Below are positions 12,601-25,719 of a stretch of DNA of 64,000 nt, piece after piece. Position 1 is the first letter of the stretch, and every line of letters starts with the position of its first letter. The stretch spans positions 4,526,001-4,590,000 of the forward strand of contig OW051493.1 of NCBI GenBank assembly GCA_932521035.1, in the 5' to 3' direction. The DNA comes from Oscheius dolichura. Taxonomy: Eukaryota > Nematoda > Chromadorea > Rhabditida > Rhabditidae. Made by a program: the position numbers and the translations under genes. The notes beneath the pieces were generated by a model. That model was not told where the DNA came from. It did no database searches and was given only the letters and a program-made list of their open reading frames with translations.

Positions 12601-15600
12601 CTACGAGAGGGACAATGGCCGGGGCAGGCACACCCAATTAGACAAGGAAAAGAAACGGCCGGCAGGTGGTGAGCCGAGGGGCGAAGAACTATAGAGGGGA
12701 GAACTACTCACACGCAGGGACTACACTTCTTCGTCTTGTTGTTGTGGCGAGAGGGGGAGGACGAGGGGCGACTTACCGGCACATTGGAGATGGAGATGAG
12801 GTTGCTGCGGACATTCCTCAACGAGGCCAACAGCTGGGCGAAGGGCGTCACGATCAGATCATCGCCGTGTCTGAAGAACTCACTAAATATCAGCGGGGGT
12901 GCGTGCCCCGTGTGTCCAAGTTCATCTACCTGAAGCCGGCTATGCCCATCTTCCGGCCGGTCATTCTTTCGAGGAGGGAGGGATGCGGAGCCCGTCCGAC
13001 GACGGCAGCGGCGAGCAGGCAACGGCCCGCCCCCCGGGCCGCCTCCTCCCCCTCCACGTGCAATCTACCAACGAGAGTTCCCCCCATTCGGACCTCGTAA
13101 AACCGTTCCCCGAGGGAAGATGGATGGCAGGGCCAAGATGTCATAAAAGTCAACACTTGGCGGATTCGGTTTCAGCCGGCAGTCCCCCGGAGAAGCTCAG
13201 CCAACCAGGGCCTAATCGGGAAGTGTTTTCGGGAGGAGAAATTCGAGATCTCCAAGGCGTGTGTTATTGTTTTTCTTTGGCGGAGGAGGAGAGGAGAGGG
13301 AAGGAGAGAAAAACACCTGGAGGAGTCTGGCGGCCGCGCGTGGCGATCCCCACAGTCAGCACAGTGATCGGACATGGTAGAGATGGATGGCGATGCAACA
13401 AAGACGGGCCGGAAGTCACCCACCACCGCCGCTGCTGTACGCTCGTCCCCCTCCTCGCGCAGACGCGGCAGAAGCCCTGAGGTGAAGCAGCAGAGACTGA
13501 CTTACGGTAGGACACTGACTCGTGACCAATAACAGACCGTCACAAGACTCGGCCCGACCGGTTCGCCACCTGGATGGACTCCCCCTTTGAGCCAGCCATA
13601 CCCCGCCACCTCTGTCGCTGTCTATCCTCCGGCTGTCTAGTTTCTTTCCTGACTGAAAAGTGGCGTTTTCAAACAATCAAGTTCGTCAAAGGCAGAATAA
13701 CAAAATATGTCATAATTCGGGTTTCTATTTTGGCCGGGTCTCCTAGTAACTGTCGTCTGCCTTTTTTGTCGGACCTTTGAAGCCCAAACGTAAAAAAGTA
13801 CTCTCTCCGCCTTATCGGGCTTGAACAGAAAGAATACTTGCCATAAAATCCTATCAGCGACTATTTCCTCATAAATTTTCTATGGAATCTTTTGGGTTCA
13901 AATTACTGGCTGGGGGTGCCCTTTCTTCGCCTAAATTGGGAGGGGGCTCCCCCTTTTTGTGCTCTACAAAATGGGGGAATCTTATTCTCACAAATATTAG
14001 TGGAATCCTAAAGAAACCAAAACAAAAGTGGAAAAAAGTACTTCATACTCTCGGCCCGGATGATAAAACTGCTCTGCTTTCTGCGCGGCTTCCATCTAAA
14101 AATTCGTACAGTGAGAGGGGAGGCCGTCTCTTACTCGGGGCACGTCTGCTGGCGCTGAAAGCTCATGGCGCATAAAGCGAAAGAAAGGCGAGGATAGATG
14201 GCAATTTAGATGCGACGTGGTGATCGTATTCCGTGGGAGAGCCCGCCAGTACGAACGACCGGCACGAGCCGGAGGGGAAATTCAATTCGGCCATCGACAC
14301 CCTAATCTTTCGAGGAGACAACCGTCGCCCGGCGAGTGAAGTCGCGACGGCGAGTGACGAGTCAACTTTGGACAGAGAAAGGACGAAGATCCCCTTTGAC
14401 ATTTTAGAGGGACTCGTCTTCTCGCCTACCCTTCGAACTCCTTCGGATGACCTCGCCCCCCTGGTGACCTCCAGCCGGCTTCATCACTGCACTTGCAGTG
14501 CCCGTCTTTTCAAAATCGCACCCGTCGAAATGTCAAAGAAATGCCCGGGGTTGTAAATTCCCTCGCCGTACGGTCTGCCCCCGTGCAGAATTCCCCCTCT
14601 CGCTCTGCTTCGTCCGAACTGCCAACTGCCGGGCTTTGTTTCAACGCGTAGCTCATAAAACGAAAGGCAATGGACACGCCGACGTCAGCGACAGAGCCGC
14701 CTCTCCGCCACCAGCTGGAACAAAGCCAAATGAGATCAGGCCAATAATTATGGCCGACTTCAGTCGTACGCCCCCTTCTGACGGTTCCCGTGCATTTCAC
14801 GCGCTGGTTACGACGAAATACACGAAAGAAGCGCGAGGGTTCCCGTTTGTGGACTGGTGGACTGGCCGGACCCTCGCTACACCTCCTTCTAGAGAACTCA
14901 GTCAGGTGTCAAGACCTCTTTCCGGTCGGAGTGGAGTACTCGAATTTGGCAAAAAAGGGGGAAAATAACCTGGAAGGTGTTCGAAGGGAGGGCATCACGA
15001 GGAAGAGTACGGTGGAATTCCAGTCCCTGATTAATGGGAGGCATATGTTTTGACACTCTGCTACAGTACGCGAGCCCCCACTTATGAGTTTCTCCGGTCG
15101 ATTTCCAAAGACCCGCGGGCATAATCAGTCAAAAGTCGCTGGACTGCTCTCCCACACCTGACCCAGTGTTTTGCGTTCCTCAGCCCACAAATTGACATCC
15201 CCAGGGTGTACTTAGTAGGTCGTGTCGTCTCGTTAGGGTCCCCCTCCCAGGTGGGCATGTCAACTCACTAGCCCGAGGCTCTCCTAGTGCCCCCAGGGCG
15301 CTTTGGGCGCTTTGAAATATGTTTAGAATCGATGAGACCCTGCGCGGCTTGGCTGTTCAACTCGGAGCCGTTTCTTCCTCCGAGAGCCTCGTCATAATTG
15401 ACGTCGGAAGAGTCGTCGAATTACTGGCTATCGATTCAACCGATCATACATTACCGGGGACGACGAGTGGGGAGCAGGCCACAACATCATTTAAATTCGA
15501 GCACATATGCACGCACAATGGATCCCGCGATAAACAAAGACGAGCCGCCGTTTAGACGGACGTCTTCTCATCTTTGGAGCTACTCTTTATGGAAATTAGC

Positions 15601-16109
15601 GAGCCGCGAGAAATTGACTGGGAAACCGGCGAAAAGCGGGAAAAGTCCATGTTTATCAGACAAGGAGGACTTCGTCTATCAGCCCCGAGGGAATGGGAGC
15701 AGCAGAGCCCCGGGAGGAATGATCTATGGAAGTATGGGGAAGGGACTCATTGGAGGTGTCAACAACACCCGTCTGTCTGTGAGGGACTTAGGCACACAAG
15801 AACTTACCCGCCGTGGTCGTTGGAGGAGGTGATGGAGCTGGCTCGACTGACTGGCCGCAGGGTCTCACGGTCATCAGCTGACGGCCGGTAGAGGAAGCTC
15901 TCTCTTCGATTATGATGGTGTGCCCCAGAGGGAGCTAGATGGGATGCCGGCTCCGTGCTAAACTTGGCACTGGCACTTTGAGGCAGATTGGATGCTCGGC
16001 CGAATAGATTATGCAGGTGCAACTCCCGTCGCAAATTAAAGAAGGCGCCGCCACCTCCGCCGCTGCCGCCACCACCGCCACCTCCTCCAGGAGGACGACG
16101 GCGGGGCAT
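9624..16109 (-). CDS. pde-4: cAMP-specific 3',5'-phosphodiesterase, PDE4 family (UCR1, UCR2, catalytic domain)
   Basis: Thirteen exons join in phase: 16109-15808, 12870-12777, 12390-12288, 12173-12097, 11527-11387, 11215-11045, 11003-10755, 10708-10609, 10569-10490, 10446-10372, 10181-10059, 10019-9837, 9797-9624 (about 623 aa). The N-terminus has a poly-Gly tract, then UCR1 with RRESFLYR and [20 protein letters not shown]2 shows [20 protein letters not shown]. The catalytic domain has the metal ligands of the family: [20 protein letters not shown] and HLADLSNP, plus the late motif [15 protein letters not shown]. It hydrolyses cAMP to AMP; UCR1 and UCR2 mediate dimerisation and PKA control in known PDE4 enzymes. 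The start at 16109 is the first in-frame ATG of the UCR1 exon. A different first exon at 21.8 kb also fits, so long isoforms with alternative promoters are likely. Introns of 39 nt (9798-9836, 10570-10608) sit beside one of nearly 3 kb. Confidence 0.93.
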
Positions 16110-19100
16110 CCGCGGGAGAGTGTTTAGCTCTCTGGGACGGGCCGCAGGCACGCAGGGCAACAACAACCTCCATTCCGCGCCTTTATCCGTCCTCCTCCTC
16201 TCCCCGCCCCTCCCCAACGGGAACCCAACCGACGCTACCCACACAACCTACCGTCGGGATCCCGGCACGAACCACACCGTATGCCGACGTGAGGCCATAT
16301 CGCTTGTAGGCGCCAGATTGTCGCCTAAAGCCGTGCTCTTTGACAGCCGGATGAGAGAAGGAGAAATGGCACGCTCTATTGCTAGAGGCCTTCGGGTTGT
16401 CTCGGATGATACAAGAAAGAATAGAAGAGGAGGAGAGGGTGGGAATGGGCCAGTTACAAAAGTGTTCCTTTAAATGGGGTCGGTGATTTCTCGTGACACG
16501 GACAAACATTTACGGAGAACAACTTGTATATGCATTGTGTGGTGGGGAAGAGAGAAAACGGAGACAAAGAGATGTTGCAGAGTTGCTTGGGGCTGGCGGC
16601 TTTATCGGATCGGGCCCGGGACAAACCACGTCGAGGAAATCGTGGGAAAACGACGAAATAAAGAAAGCACGCGGCCGACGGTCGTCTTCCTTTGGCGGGT
16701 AACGGAATGAAGACGACCCGGAAACGATAGCCGCTCCTGAGGGGCCGACAAACCCAATTTGCTCGGTCTTTGCGACGGGTGTCGAGGTCTTTTTGACACC
16801 GAAAAACGAGGTAAAGAGGCACGAGCTAGGAGAGGCAAAAAGTCAAAACAAAGGCTGAATTATGCCTCGTTATTTACCCGGAAACATTGGGTTCCTACGT
16901 GTTATGCTCGCTGCAGATTTCACCGGCTGCCAGGCGTGTCTCCGGTTCCAGGAAAACCCAAAAGGGCGAAACCCAAAAGACGGAGGAGCGCAGTGGCTTG
17001 TCATGTTTAGGAACGTCATATGTAAAGTTGAAGGACGGTTGTTTTTGGGGGCTATAAACCGACCAAACATGATCTTCGAAAAGGTATTTACGCTCGTGTA
17101 GGCAAGAAATTTATGAGAAGCGGGCTGGGGCGACGACGGAGGGGGAAGTGGGTTTGGGGTGATCTCGTTAGGGGCGACGGCCCCCCTTCTGGAGACCTGT
17201 CAAAATAAGACGAAAAGAACTGAGAGTCGGCTGTAATTGCTCCCCTTGAATGGCCGGTTTTTTGAGGTCTCCGCCTCTTGTAAACGAGCACTACGTAGTT
17301 CCGATGGGGCGAGGGGAGGGAAACACTCGACATCTGGAAGAAAGGGGCCTGTTCCAGATGCCGGGAGGATGAAAGTGGAGAAGGCCCGGGCCACGTGAGA
17401 CCATTATGAACGGATACGCTCCGAAGAGAGCGGATTCATCCATCCCGGTAATGCCCTGGCTGGAATATTCCATGGGCCAGGATGACGGCACCCCAACAGC
17501 CTCCCGGGAACCCAATGAATACTAGACTTTTTTGTTTTTCCGGGCAAAATGTACATAATTCATCGGATTGGAGAGGATTCCGTGAGGAGTCAGAGATCAA
17601 TCGATGTTTATTGGGGGCAGAACAGAGGGAACCGCACGGCAGGCCCGATGGCCGACAGGAAATGGGCCCGGCTCCCTTCCTCATGTATCTTTTACGACCT
17701 ATTTTCGAGCCCGAACGGGGACTTTTAAAAACTTAGTGGGCCGTTTGAGGCTGAAATAAGGGAGAAGTAAGAGAGACAGCGGAGGTTATGTCGATGGATG
17801 GATTGAGCCATGACGGAGGAGACATACCCCCTTATAAAAAGGGAAGGGAGGAAGAGGAGGAGGACGGCCCTCCTGTACCTTTTGCCCCCCGAAAAAGGCG
17901 TGGCCAATATGTGGTAGCACTTCGGAAGGTGATTGCGGGACGAGAGGCAAATGACCAGAAGAGTGGGATTACCCGGGCAATGACGAGCAGCTGGAGCCCC
18001 GGAAGGGACACAAAAAGCCCGTAATCAGCTTGTGAACCGAGAGGACGGAGCCTGGAGGCCAGCGAACACATCGCGAAGCGGAATGGAGGTTGTTCCCTTC
18101 TCTTTTGAATAGCAGCGGGCAATATTTTCATGGGAATTGGCTGGTTCCCATGGGAAAAGAAGGACTCACCACTCGGGAAGAGGGGTCGCCGTAGAGGCCC
18201 ACGGTCTCGCTCGCCACTGCATCCGTCGACTCGTACAGCCGTTCATCTGACGGCCATCTGACCTGAAATATAGCCACTAGACTCTGTTCTCTCTCTTTTT
18301 CCCCATTTATTCAATATATAGAACTGTCTCAAACCTATACGGTGATATCCGAAGCGACATCCCCCGGCTCCTCTCCAGCTTTTCTCTAGAATTTCTATTT
18401 TCGTCCCAGAAAAGACACAAGACATAATTCTAACAAGGGAATGAGGCGTATAAAGACGGGTAACCACGAGACTGACAGCCATGTCATGGGGCAGGGAATG
18501 AGGGGGGCATTCTAACGGTTCATCAATTCTGAAAAGCCAAGTCTCTCTCCGAGATTCTCTCTCATCCCAGACCCAATCCGCTCCTATTTTCCTAACAAGG
18601 GAACCTTTTCACTTTAGGTTGGACTCGTGAGACGAGACCTAGTGCATTCGATAGAGCGTCAAAAACTATTCCAGAAACTGTGTTCCATTTTCCTAAAATG
18701 ACTCGTGTTACGCAGTAGCACGCCAATTGAGTTTTACATGTTAAATTTGTCAAAACTGGTTTTCGCCGTTGTATCCTTGGAATTGCTGTAGGTAAAATGT
18801 GAAGCAGTGGCCGAGTGGATAGTGCACTCGCTTTCAAGATTTTTGCGTTTTTTCTGGCCGAGTTCGAGTCCCTGTTGGAGCAATCGTCTTTTGCTTCTAT
18901 ATTTTCACGAGAAAAACGGTTTTTGATGGATAACAGTTGTCAACTGTAGGTCTCGTCTCACGAGCCTCCTTGTAAGAGAGAATATGAAGAAAGAAAGGAA
19001 ATCCGAAACCCGAACAAATTGCCTCTCAAAAGGCCGAAATGAAACGGATATTGCCTGGCGTCAAATGACTCGAATTGTGGTATCTCTAGTGCTTTGTTTC

Positions 19101-21672
19101 GTGGTTCGAGAGGACTAGAATGAGGAGTACTAGAGGGTGTGACAGGCCGAGGAAAATAGACGAAGACACGGGTTATGGAGGGCGACACAAAAACAAGAGA
19201 CAAATGGCCAAGCCGGCGAAATCTGTCAAGCGGGCGCTTTTTGCCGTTAACTAGCCTTCTTTATCGCCTGTGGCTTATAACAGAAGAGAGGCTACCTGTT
19301 GGCGGCGGGGAGTTTGGGGCGCATGTTGAAAGGGGACTGCCGGGACACAATGTGTCAGGACTCTCCTGTGTCAGCTGGTCCCCTTCGCCCGTTTCAACAA
19401 AGAAATAAAAAACGGACGAGACCGTACCTGCCGCTGTCGCTGAAACGGGCTCCAATTTTGAATAATAGCCTGAGGGGACCGGTAGCGCCGAGGGTGAGCT
19501 CGCCTGGTTCCATTAATTGAGCCGTGCGTCAGTGTAAAACAGAAGGAACCAAGCTGCGGCCGAACAGACACCTACTGACAAACGGCTGCCTCGTGAAGTG
19601 GCCTCGGCCCCTCGGCCATTAGATCCCCCTTCCTCTCCTCCGGTCCCGGGGACTCCCGGCCACCCCGTCGTCTTCCCCCAGATCTGCCCAGCCGTCGTCT
19701 AACTTGTGAATAATATGCCGGTGTAAAGGAGGAGATGCCCGAGGGGTCGACAATTGCTTACGACGACGTTCTCTGCTCCCAACAAACAGCTGCGTCGACG
19801 TCACGACGTGGGATGCGTGTTGTACTTAGGGAAGAGACAATGCAACACTCTCAGCTGCTCCTGCAGAGAGAGAGAGAGAGAGCCACCTCCCAAATGGATA
19901 TTTACTGGCTCTTTGTGGAAAGAACTTTCCTAGAAGGGCAGAGAAAGAGCCAAATTATATGTTTGAGCCGCGAAATGGCGGCGGATAAACAGCCATTGGT
20001 CAAAAACCTCGAAAGTTTTGATTTGTGTCTCGAACCGACCTTAGTATTGGGACGAGGAGGGACGAGTGACGACCCGGGGCCCCCCGACAAACTAATTATG
20101 CCATTGTGTCGATCTCCGTGAATCCTTTTATTCCCCCGGCCGGCACCTTCAGTCTTCCAATTTTTTCGGCTATAAATTCTGTTCTGGGGCTCATCACGCG
20201 CGGCGACAGCTGCTGGAGGGAGTCGGACTAGCGAGGAACAAAGGAAGGGGACAGGGGAACCGCGGAAACTGTCCCACACTATGAGTCAGGTCACTGTCAA
20301 AAGAAGGAATTTATCATTTGCCACACGGGGAATGCATTCGAAGGGAATGGATGTATAGGGAGAGAGAGAGATACTTACTTGAGGGAGTAGCCATTGGAGT
20401 AACGGAGCCCCCGAGAAGACATCAGAGGCTGACTGAAGTGAATATTATGGTCATAGGGGAAGGAGAAAGACGCGTCGATTTGAGGCTGGACCAAGTGTGA
20501 ATAAGAATGCGATGTTTTGCCGAGCAACGAAGCTTTTCAATAGCCCGTTTGAGGAAACCGCGGGAGGAGGACTAAGATGAAAATACGGGTGCGGGGTCCT
20601 GTAAATAGGGAAAAGAGTCAAGGGGAGGCATTTGTCGGGGACAAGAGGGACGGGTTCATCCATGAAGAAGAAGGCCCGCCGACAACAAATGGAGCCCGGC
20701 GTGTTATGACCCGGTCCGATAAAACTTATGTTTTGTGGGCCGGGCCTAATCCAATAAGAAACCACGAACAAACGAGGAAAAATGTGGGAGAGGTCCTGAG
20801 GGTGGAGACGAGACGGCCCGGGGCTTCTCTCGTGGATGTTTCATCCCGGGGCTTCGACGCGAGAGCAGATAATTGGTGGTAACTATAGGACGACACCCGA
20901 AGGAGAGAGGGTCGCAGCTGAGACGGCCCTTCCCCAAGACACGCGGCTCTGCCTCGAGGAATCCCCTGTATTTCCCCTTGCAAATAAAGACGTAAGAACA
21001 TGATTCAACGGATGACTGCTAACCATACGGCTTCGAAAACGTTCATCTTTGAGCCGATTTTCATTGGTCAGAAGATAATCCCATGATTGAATCTTTGCCC
21101 TAATTTCCATTGAAAAGGGGGAGGCTGCTCAATCCCATCCTCTGCCACCCGCGGTAAGCCATGAGTCAGGCCACGTCATATGCACAACGAGGCAACCTGC
21201 TCTGACTCATCCTCCTCCCTCTCTACTACTGTAAAGAGATCTCTGTACTCTTCCAGGGGAGAGGAGAAGAGACAACAGACGGAAGTAATCCCATTTTAAT
21301 AGAAGAAAGTGAGTAAGAAGAAGGAAGAAGGAAGGGAGAAGACTGATGAGTGGATTAGAAAGGCCTAGAGGGTGGATTTTGTATAAAAGGGAGTGGGGGC
21401 AAAGTGACTGCTGACGTTCACTGAGGGAGAACAAGTGGATCGGATTTCAGACGATGGACAAGGGAGACTTGTGTGGTTTGGGAACAGCTGAGAAATCTCT
21501 CCAACAAGGAGTAGCAAAAAGGTTTTACACACCGCCCGGCCACGTGGGCCACCTCACCCTCTGGCCGTGTGTTTGTAATTCGGAAGAGAGGCAATTAGCT
21601 TCGTCCTCCGACCGATTACCCTGTCCTTTTGGAGACGACGGCCCTTCCTAGAAAATAAGGAAAGGCACTCAC
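16110..21672. other. long non-coding stretch upstream of (or intronic to) PDE4
   Basis: Apart from the repeat at 18.6 kb I see no supported gene. A splice-bounded open segment on the minus strand at 18177-18265 (RWPSDERLYESTDAV) might be an alternative exon, but its phase does not fit the neighbouring PDE4 exons. Confidence 0.4.
18594..18972. repeat. composite fold-back element containing a tRNA-like promoter
   Basis: The 17-base arm ctcgtgagacgagacct at 18624-18640 is perfectly inverted at 18948-18964. The left side carries acaagggaac and cattcgatagag (18645-18656), shared with the 5-kb element. Inside lies a class II tRNA-like sequence with an A-box tggccgagtgg at 18808-18818 and a B-box agttcgagtcc at 18861-18871. 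The intervening stem pairing is poor, so a working tRNA gene is unlikely. A SINE-like or MITE-like element that has taken in a tRNA promoter is the best reading. Confidence 0.5.
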
Positions 21673-21845
21673 GCATGGTGGCTGTTGGTCCGGTGGATGG
21701 CGGCGGCCGGCGAACGCCTTGGAGTGTAGTCTGACTGTCTGCGGAGTATCTTGAAGCGGGTGTGGTGGTGGTGGTGAGGCTGCTCCTCGTGGAGATCCAT
21801 GCTGTCGAGGCGGTCGCGAAGGTCGTGGTCGGGAGGAGACGACAT
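21673..21845 (-). CDS. pde-4: probable alternative first exon of PDE4 (His-rich N-terminus)
   Basis: From an ATG at 21845 the frame reads MSSPPDHDLRDRLDSMDL, then a His-rich stretch, FKILRRQSDYTPRRS, and ends at a strong donor gtgagt. It ends in phase 2, exactly what the UCR1 exon at 12870 requires, and the junction gives [19 protein letters not shown]4 genes are known for isoform-specific N-termini that target the enzyme to different partners. The link is inferred from phase and position only; it could belong to an unrelated small gene. Confidence 0.4.
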
Positions 21846-22499
21846 GCCGGCACTGTGACGGTACTTTTTGACCAAATGTTGCTTGTCTATCGGGGAATTG
21901 ACTGTTCAAATCTGCCGTTTCGTGTGGCAAAGCCTCTTATCAGCGGAGGCGAGGCGACACAAACGGCGTTGTTTTACGCGGGGTGGAAAGGGAAGAAGGA
22001 GCTTACCATGGATGGGAGGCAGGGAGGGAAGACGAGATGTGTGGAATACGGGGTGGCTCTTTGGCAGACACGTCCAGGAACATGGCTCCGTCTCCCCCGG
22101 TGAATTAGTGTCTGAACGTAAAGATAGCAGGATTGATTGGTCTAGAAAAAAAACGGCTACTGATTAGCGCTATTTCAAAGAGCACGTTTCTCGAATCGCT
22201 CGATGCGGCAGTATCAACGGGGTAGGCCGTGTTGTTTAGGTATTGTTTATTGGGGAGGATAGACACAAAGAGCTGCTATCAACCGCAGTGTTTGTCATTA
22301 GAAACGACGACTTTCTCCCCCAGTCCGTGCCCCATAGATCTCTCGCCGGGCACACATTTCATCTTATCGTGTCTGGCTACGTAATGGAAGGCGGAAATAG
22401 TTTACTCAGAAATAATAGTTTGTACAAAAAGGAATAGAATATGTTTGAACTAACACAGGGCTGGAATGGCAAGAGGGGGAGGACAGGCGAGGAAGACGG

Positions 22500-23858
22500 C
22501 TACAAGTACATCCTGGCCTTGTGGCTTTTGACTTTTTTGAACTTGGGTTTTATTGCCTTGCACCGTTCCAAATGGTCCTTGCGAATGGCAGCGGCCATCT
22601 CTTCAGCCTGTTGCAATAGGGCTGGCTTCTCGTAGATGACTCCATCCATTTCGATATGGTTCTCATCGACTATTCGAGCGTTTTGCACCCGGTTACAAAG
22701 GTCTTGAAGCTCTTTCTTCCGGGCTTCGGCCAGGGCCACGCGTTGATCCCTCTCCCATGCTCGCTGGGCGTTGTTCTCCTGGGCCTTGGGACCTCGAGAC
22801 TTCTTTAGGGGGCGACCTCCCTTTCCCTAAACAAACTCTCTTCAAAAAGTAACACAATAAGACACTCACCTTGGAAATCTTGTTGCATTGGAGGGCGTGA
22901 TTCGTCTTGTCGAGTAGATTCAACAACGCCAGCTTAATGTCCGGCATCTTCTTCCTGTCCTAAAACCACTCAATAGATCTGTTTCCCACCCAACCAACCT
23001 CCTCTTCTTTCTTTTGTGTTTCTTCTTCAGAAAACCTAGCCTTCTTCTTGCTCTCCCTCAGTTTTAGCCGTGCCAGTCTGACGTCGATGGCTTCTTGAGT
23101 AGTGCGAGGAGGATGGATCGCCTGCGGCACCGGGGGCCACTTCTTCCTTCTGTTCCTTTTCGGAGACTGTTTGGTCATGGTAGAAGCTTTCGAAGTGTAC
23201 ACGATTTGTGGATAGCGGACAACTTGTAGATAGTTGTCCGGAGGATCGTATGGCTCATAGTCGAAGACGATGGGGGACATGGGTGTGAGGACCGGTGGAC
23301 CCTCGTCGAAATAATCATCCTCCTCTTCCTCCTGTGGGATCATAATAGGAGATGGCGGCCTTGCTCTCATCTCGTGGTAGACCAGTGACTCGTTTTCCAT
23401 CTCCCGCTCTCTGTTCTGGTCGGCCAGGTACCGTTTCATGATCACCCTCCTGTCATTGCCCTTCAGAATTGGGACGACGGTCGGCTCGCCGGGCAGAGGA
23501 TCTGGGGGAGGAAGGCCCTCATCGGGAGGGACAACAATGGACGACGGGTGGAAGTGCTCCGAGAAGGAGGTGTTCATAATGTCGAGGGGAGCTTGTAAGG
23601 GAGTTATCAAGGGGCCTCTCGAAGTCGAACCGCTGATCAGCACATTCTGAAAACTATTGTCTTATGGTATAAGGAGAAAGGTGTGGGAAAAAGCTTTTGG
23701 TACGGGAAGAGAGCGAAGTGAGCCTACGTGTGGCAGCATCTCCGGTTGGGAGAAACCAAGGCCAACCCAGCAAACTTCGGGAGTTGTGTAAAAATACAGT
23801 AGGGGTGGCTTACCGAGGTGGGAATGCCTCCAAGCGGGTCCCTGAGAGGGGTCACCAT
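22500..23858 (-). CDS. unrecognised 369-aa protein with charged coiled C-terminus
   Basis: Four exons join in phase: 23858-23814, 23646-22999, 22959-22870, 22826-22500. The protein starts MVTPLRDPLGGIPTS. It continues with a Pro-rich acidic middle (EEEEDDYFDEG near residue 120), a basic stretch (KRNRRKKWPP), a charged helical region rich in Arg/Lys/Glu, and ends in a Lys-rich tail (KPKFKKVKSHKARMYL). No signal peptide or membrane span is seen. The frame is open a little upstream of the ATG to an acceptor (ttttatag), so a further 5' exon is possible. The basic patches would suit a nuclear or RNA-binding protein, but that is inference; I do not recognise the family. Confidence 0.65.
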
Positions 23859-25719
23859 CTCTCCTCCAGACGACGACGATTCTCCTGATCTAGATAAATC
23901 GATCTATAAAAAAAGGAGAAGGAGATGGATAAGAAAAGGATGGTAAAGCGTCTCCCCCCGGGCAAGCACAGTGAAATCGATTAGTCTGCTCTACGTGATA
24001 TTATCTACCGTAACTGGGGGTCTCAGACTAATCAAGAATGCCATTCGAGGAGCAATTTACAATAAATGCATTCTCTGATAAAAGGCCGCCGGGAATTTCT
24101 ATAAACCCCTGATTGAATAGTATGCGGACTCATTAGATTTTTTATTTGGAGAAAAAAGGTTTTTGCCCAAGTGCCGATGGAAGATTTGACTAAAATATGG
24201 AACAAAAAGATGAGAAAAAAGACAAAAACCCGGGGAAAAACTGATTAGATGAAAAGGACGGGAAGACGCGTTGCGAACCGTTATTAGCGTAGATCAGGGT
24301 AGTTTACACCGAGTTATTAATGTCTTTTGGCGGAGGAAGAAGGAAGTTTTGTGGAAATGGACAGGGAAGGATAGGACAGGGGGAGGGGTGTGGTGGGGGA
24401 CAGTTGGCCGGCAGGGGGCGATAGATGGCGCACCCCAGTGGCACCCCGATCGATGGCCGGGGTCCCAATAATCAACAATTGGTGGCCCCCGAACAGTACT
24501 CGGCCCCCCACACACAAGGTATCGGCCAAGCAGTCGCTGTGCCATAACAAGAGGAGCGGTCGCATCTGCACTGTTCCGAAGATGGCCGTTCTTCGAGAAG
24601 AAACATTCAAAAGGTAGTAGGAACGCAAACAGTTTAGGGATTTGTAGGAGTTATACTGTAAGCAAAGACGACAGATTTCAGAAGAAGATAACTTGTGCAA
24701 CCTCGGCACCTGGGCGACGCCGGAATGGGAGTCACAACCACGCCCCGAGAGGAGCGGGGTTGCAGCGTCGGGTAGTTATTCCCATACTGTGATGCGCTTG
24801 AAATGGATAAGTTAACCTTTTCTGGATCAAGGCTATCTAGGCTACGATAAATTAACCAAAAGAGAGCTCGAAGCGGATCAGGAACTTCCCTACTCCAGTC
24901 TTCTTCTCTCCGTGTAAATGCTCCCCCCAGAGCGGAAAACGACGACGAACACGGCTCCATTAGTGTTGTAGACGAGTCCTGATCTTCGAGAACCAATTTT
25001 TGGCAGTAATATTCGTAACTGGTAATTATTATTTAATTGAATGAAGGGACGGGAAAGGGGGAGATAGCACTAGAGAAGCAGACGGACCGCGTGGGTCTCA
25101 CACGGAACAAATACGGTAGCCAAAGCCAGAACTGAATTTATAAGAAATTAAAAAGGATCCATCCTTTGTGAAGAGATTTTGTACTGCTGTTCCGTCCAGG
25201 AGAGCGATCCCAGTATGAGGAAAGAATGTTTCCCAGGGAAAAACAGACGCCTCCCTAGAAGAAAGGGATTTCTCTGTATTAGGGCGACCTAATTACCGAA
25301 GATAGAGGCCTTCCCGGCCGATATCGATTTCCTCTCATTTTGTGGATACAATTTCGAGTACAGTGAGCTCTACTTTTTCACTTTTTCGTTTCGGTTTTGT
25401 TTCAGACTCAGCACCAGGGCCCTCCTTCCAACTTCATGTTCTGCTCCAAAAGAAGGGGCGCGGTCTAGAGACTCTTGTCGTATCCGCTTCCCATTGAAGG
25501 AGTGCCCTGTTTCCTCTCCAATATTCAAATATGGAAGCGGTATGCGCAAACTATCCGATTTATTTTTCGACTTTTTATTAGGATAAACTGTAAACTGTAT
25601 AATACATCTGATGGCATATGGTTCATATCACAAAATGCGAAGAGATAATCGTATTGCGCACTGAGAATTGTACACGAGGTTGGAATACTGCACGGAGGAA
25701 TACTGAGCAGAGCACGGGC
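23859..25719. other. no supported gene
   Basis: A minus-strand open frame of 120 codons (24996-24634) has no ATG at its head and no clear splice partner. It may be a lost or upstream exon, but I would not call it a gene. Confidence 0.4.

Noticed and set aside
18177-18265. Splice-bounded segment reading RWPSDERLYESTDAV as an extra PDE4 exon
   Set aside because: It has a good acceptor and donor, but its phase (0 in, 0 out) does not match the UCR1 exon at 12870, and the other frame gives a stop at the junction.
24634-24996. Minus-strand open frame of 120 codons near 24.8 kb
   Set aside because: Begins with a non-ATG codon, has no clear acceptor, and I could not join it in phase to the gene at 23858. 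Kept only as a weak exon candidate.
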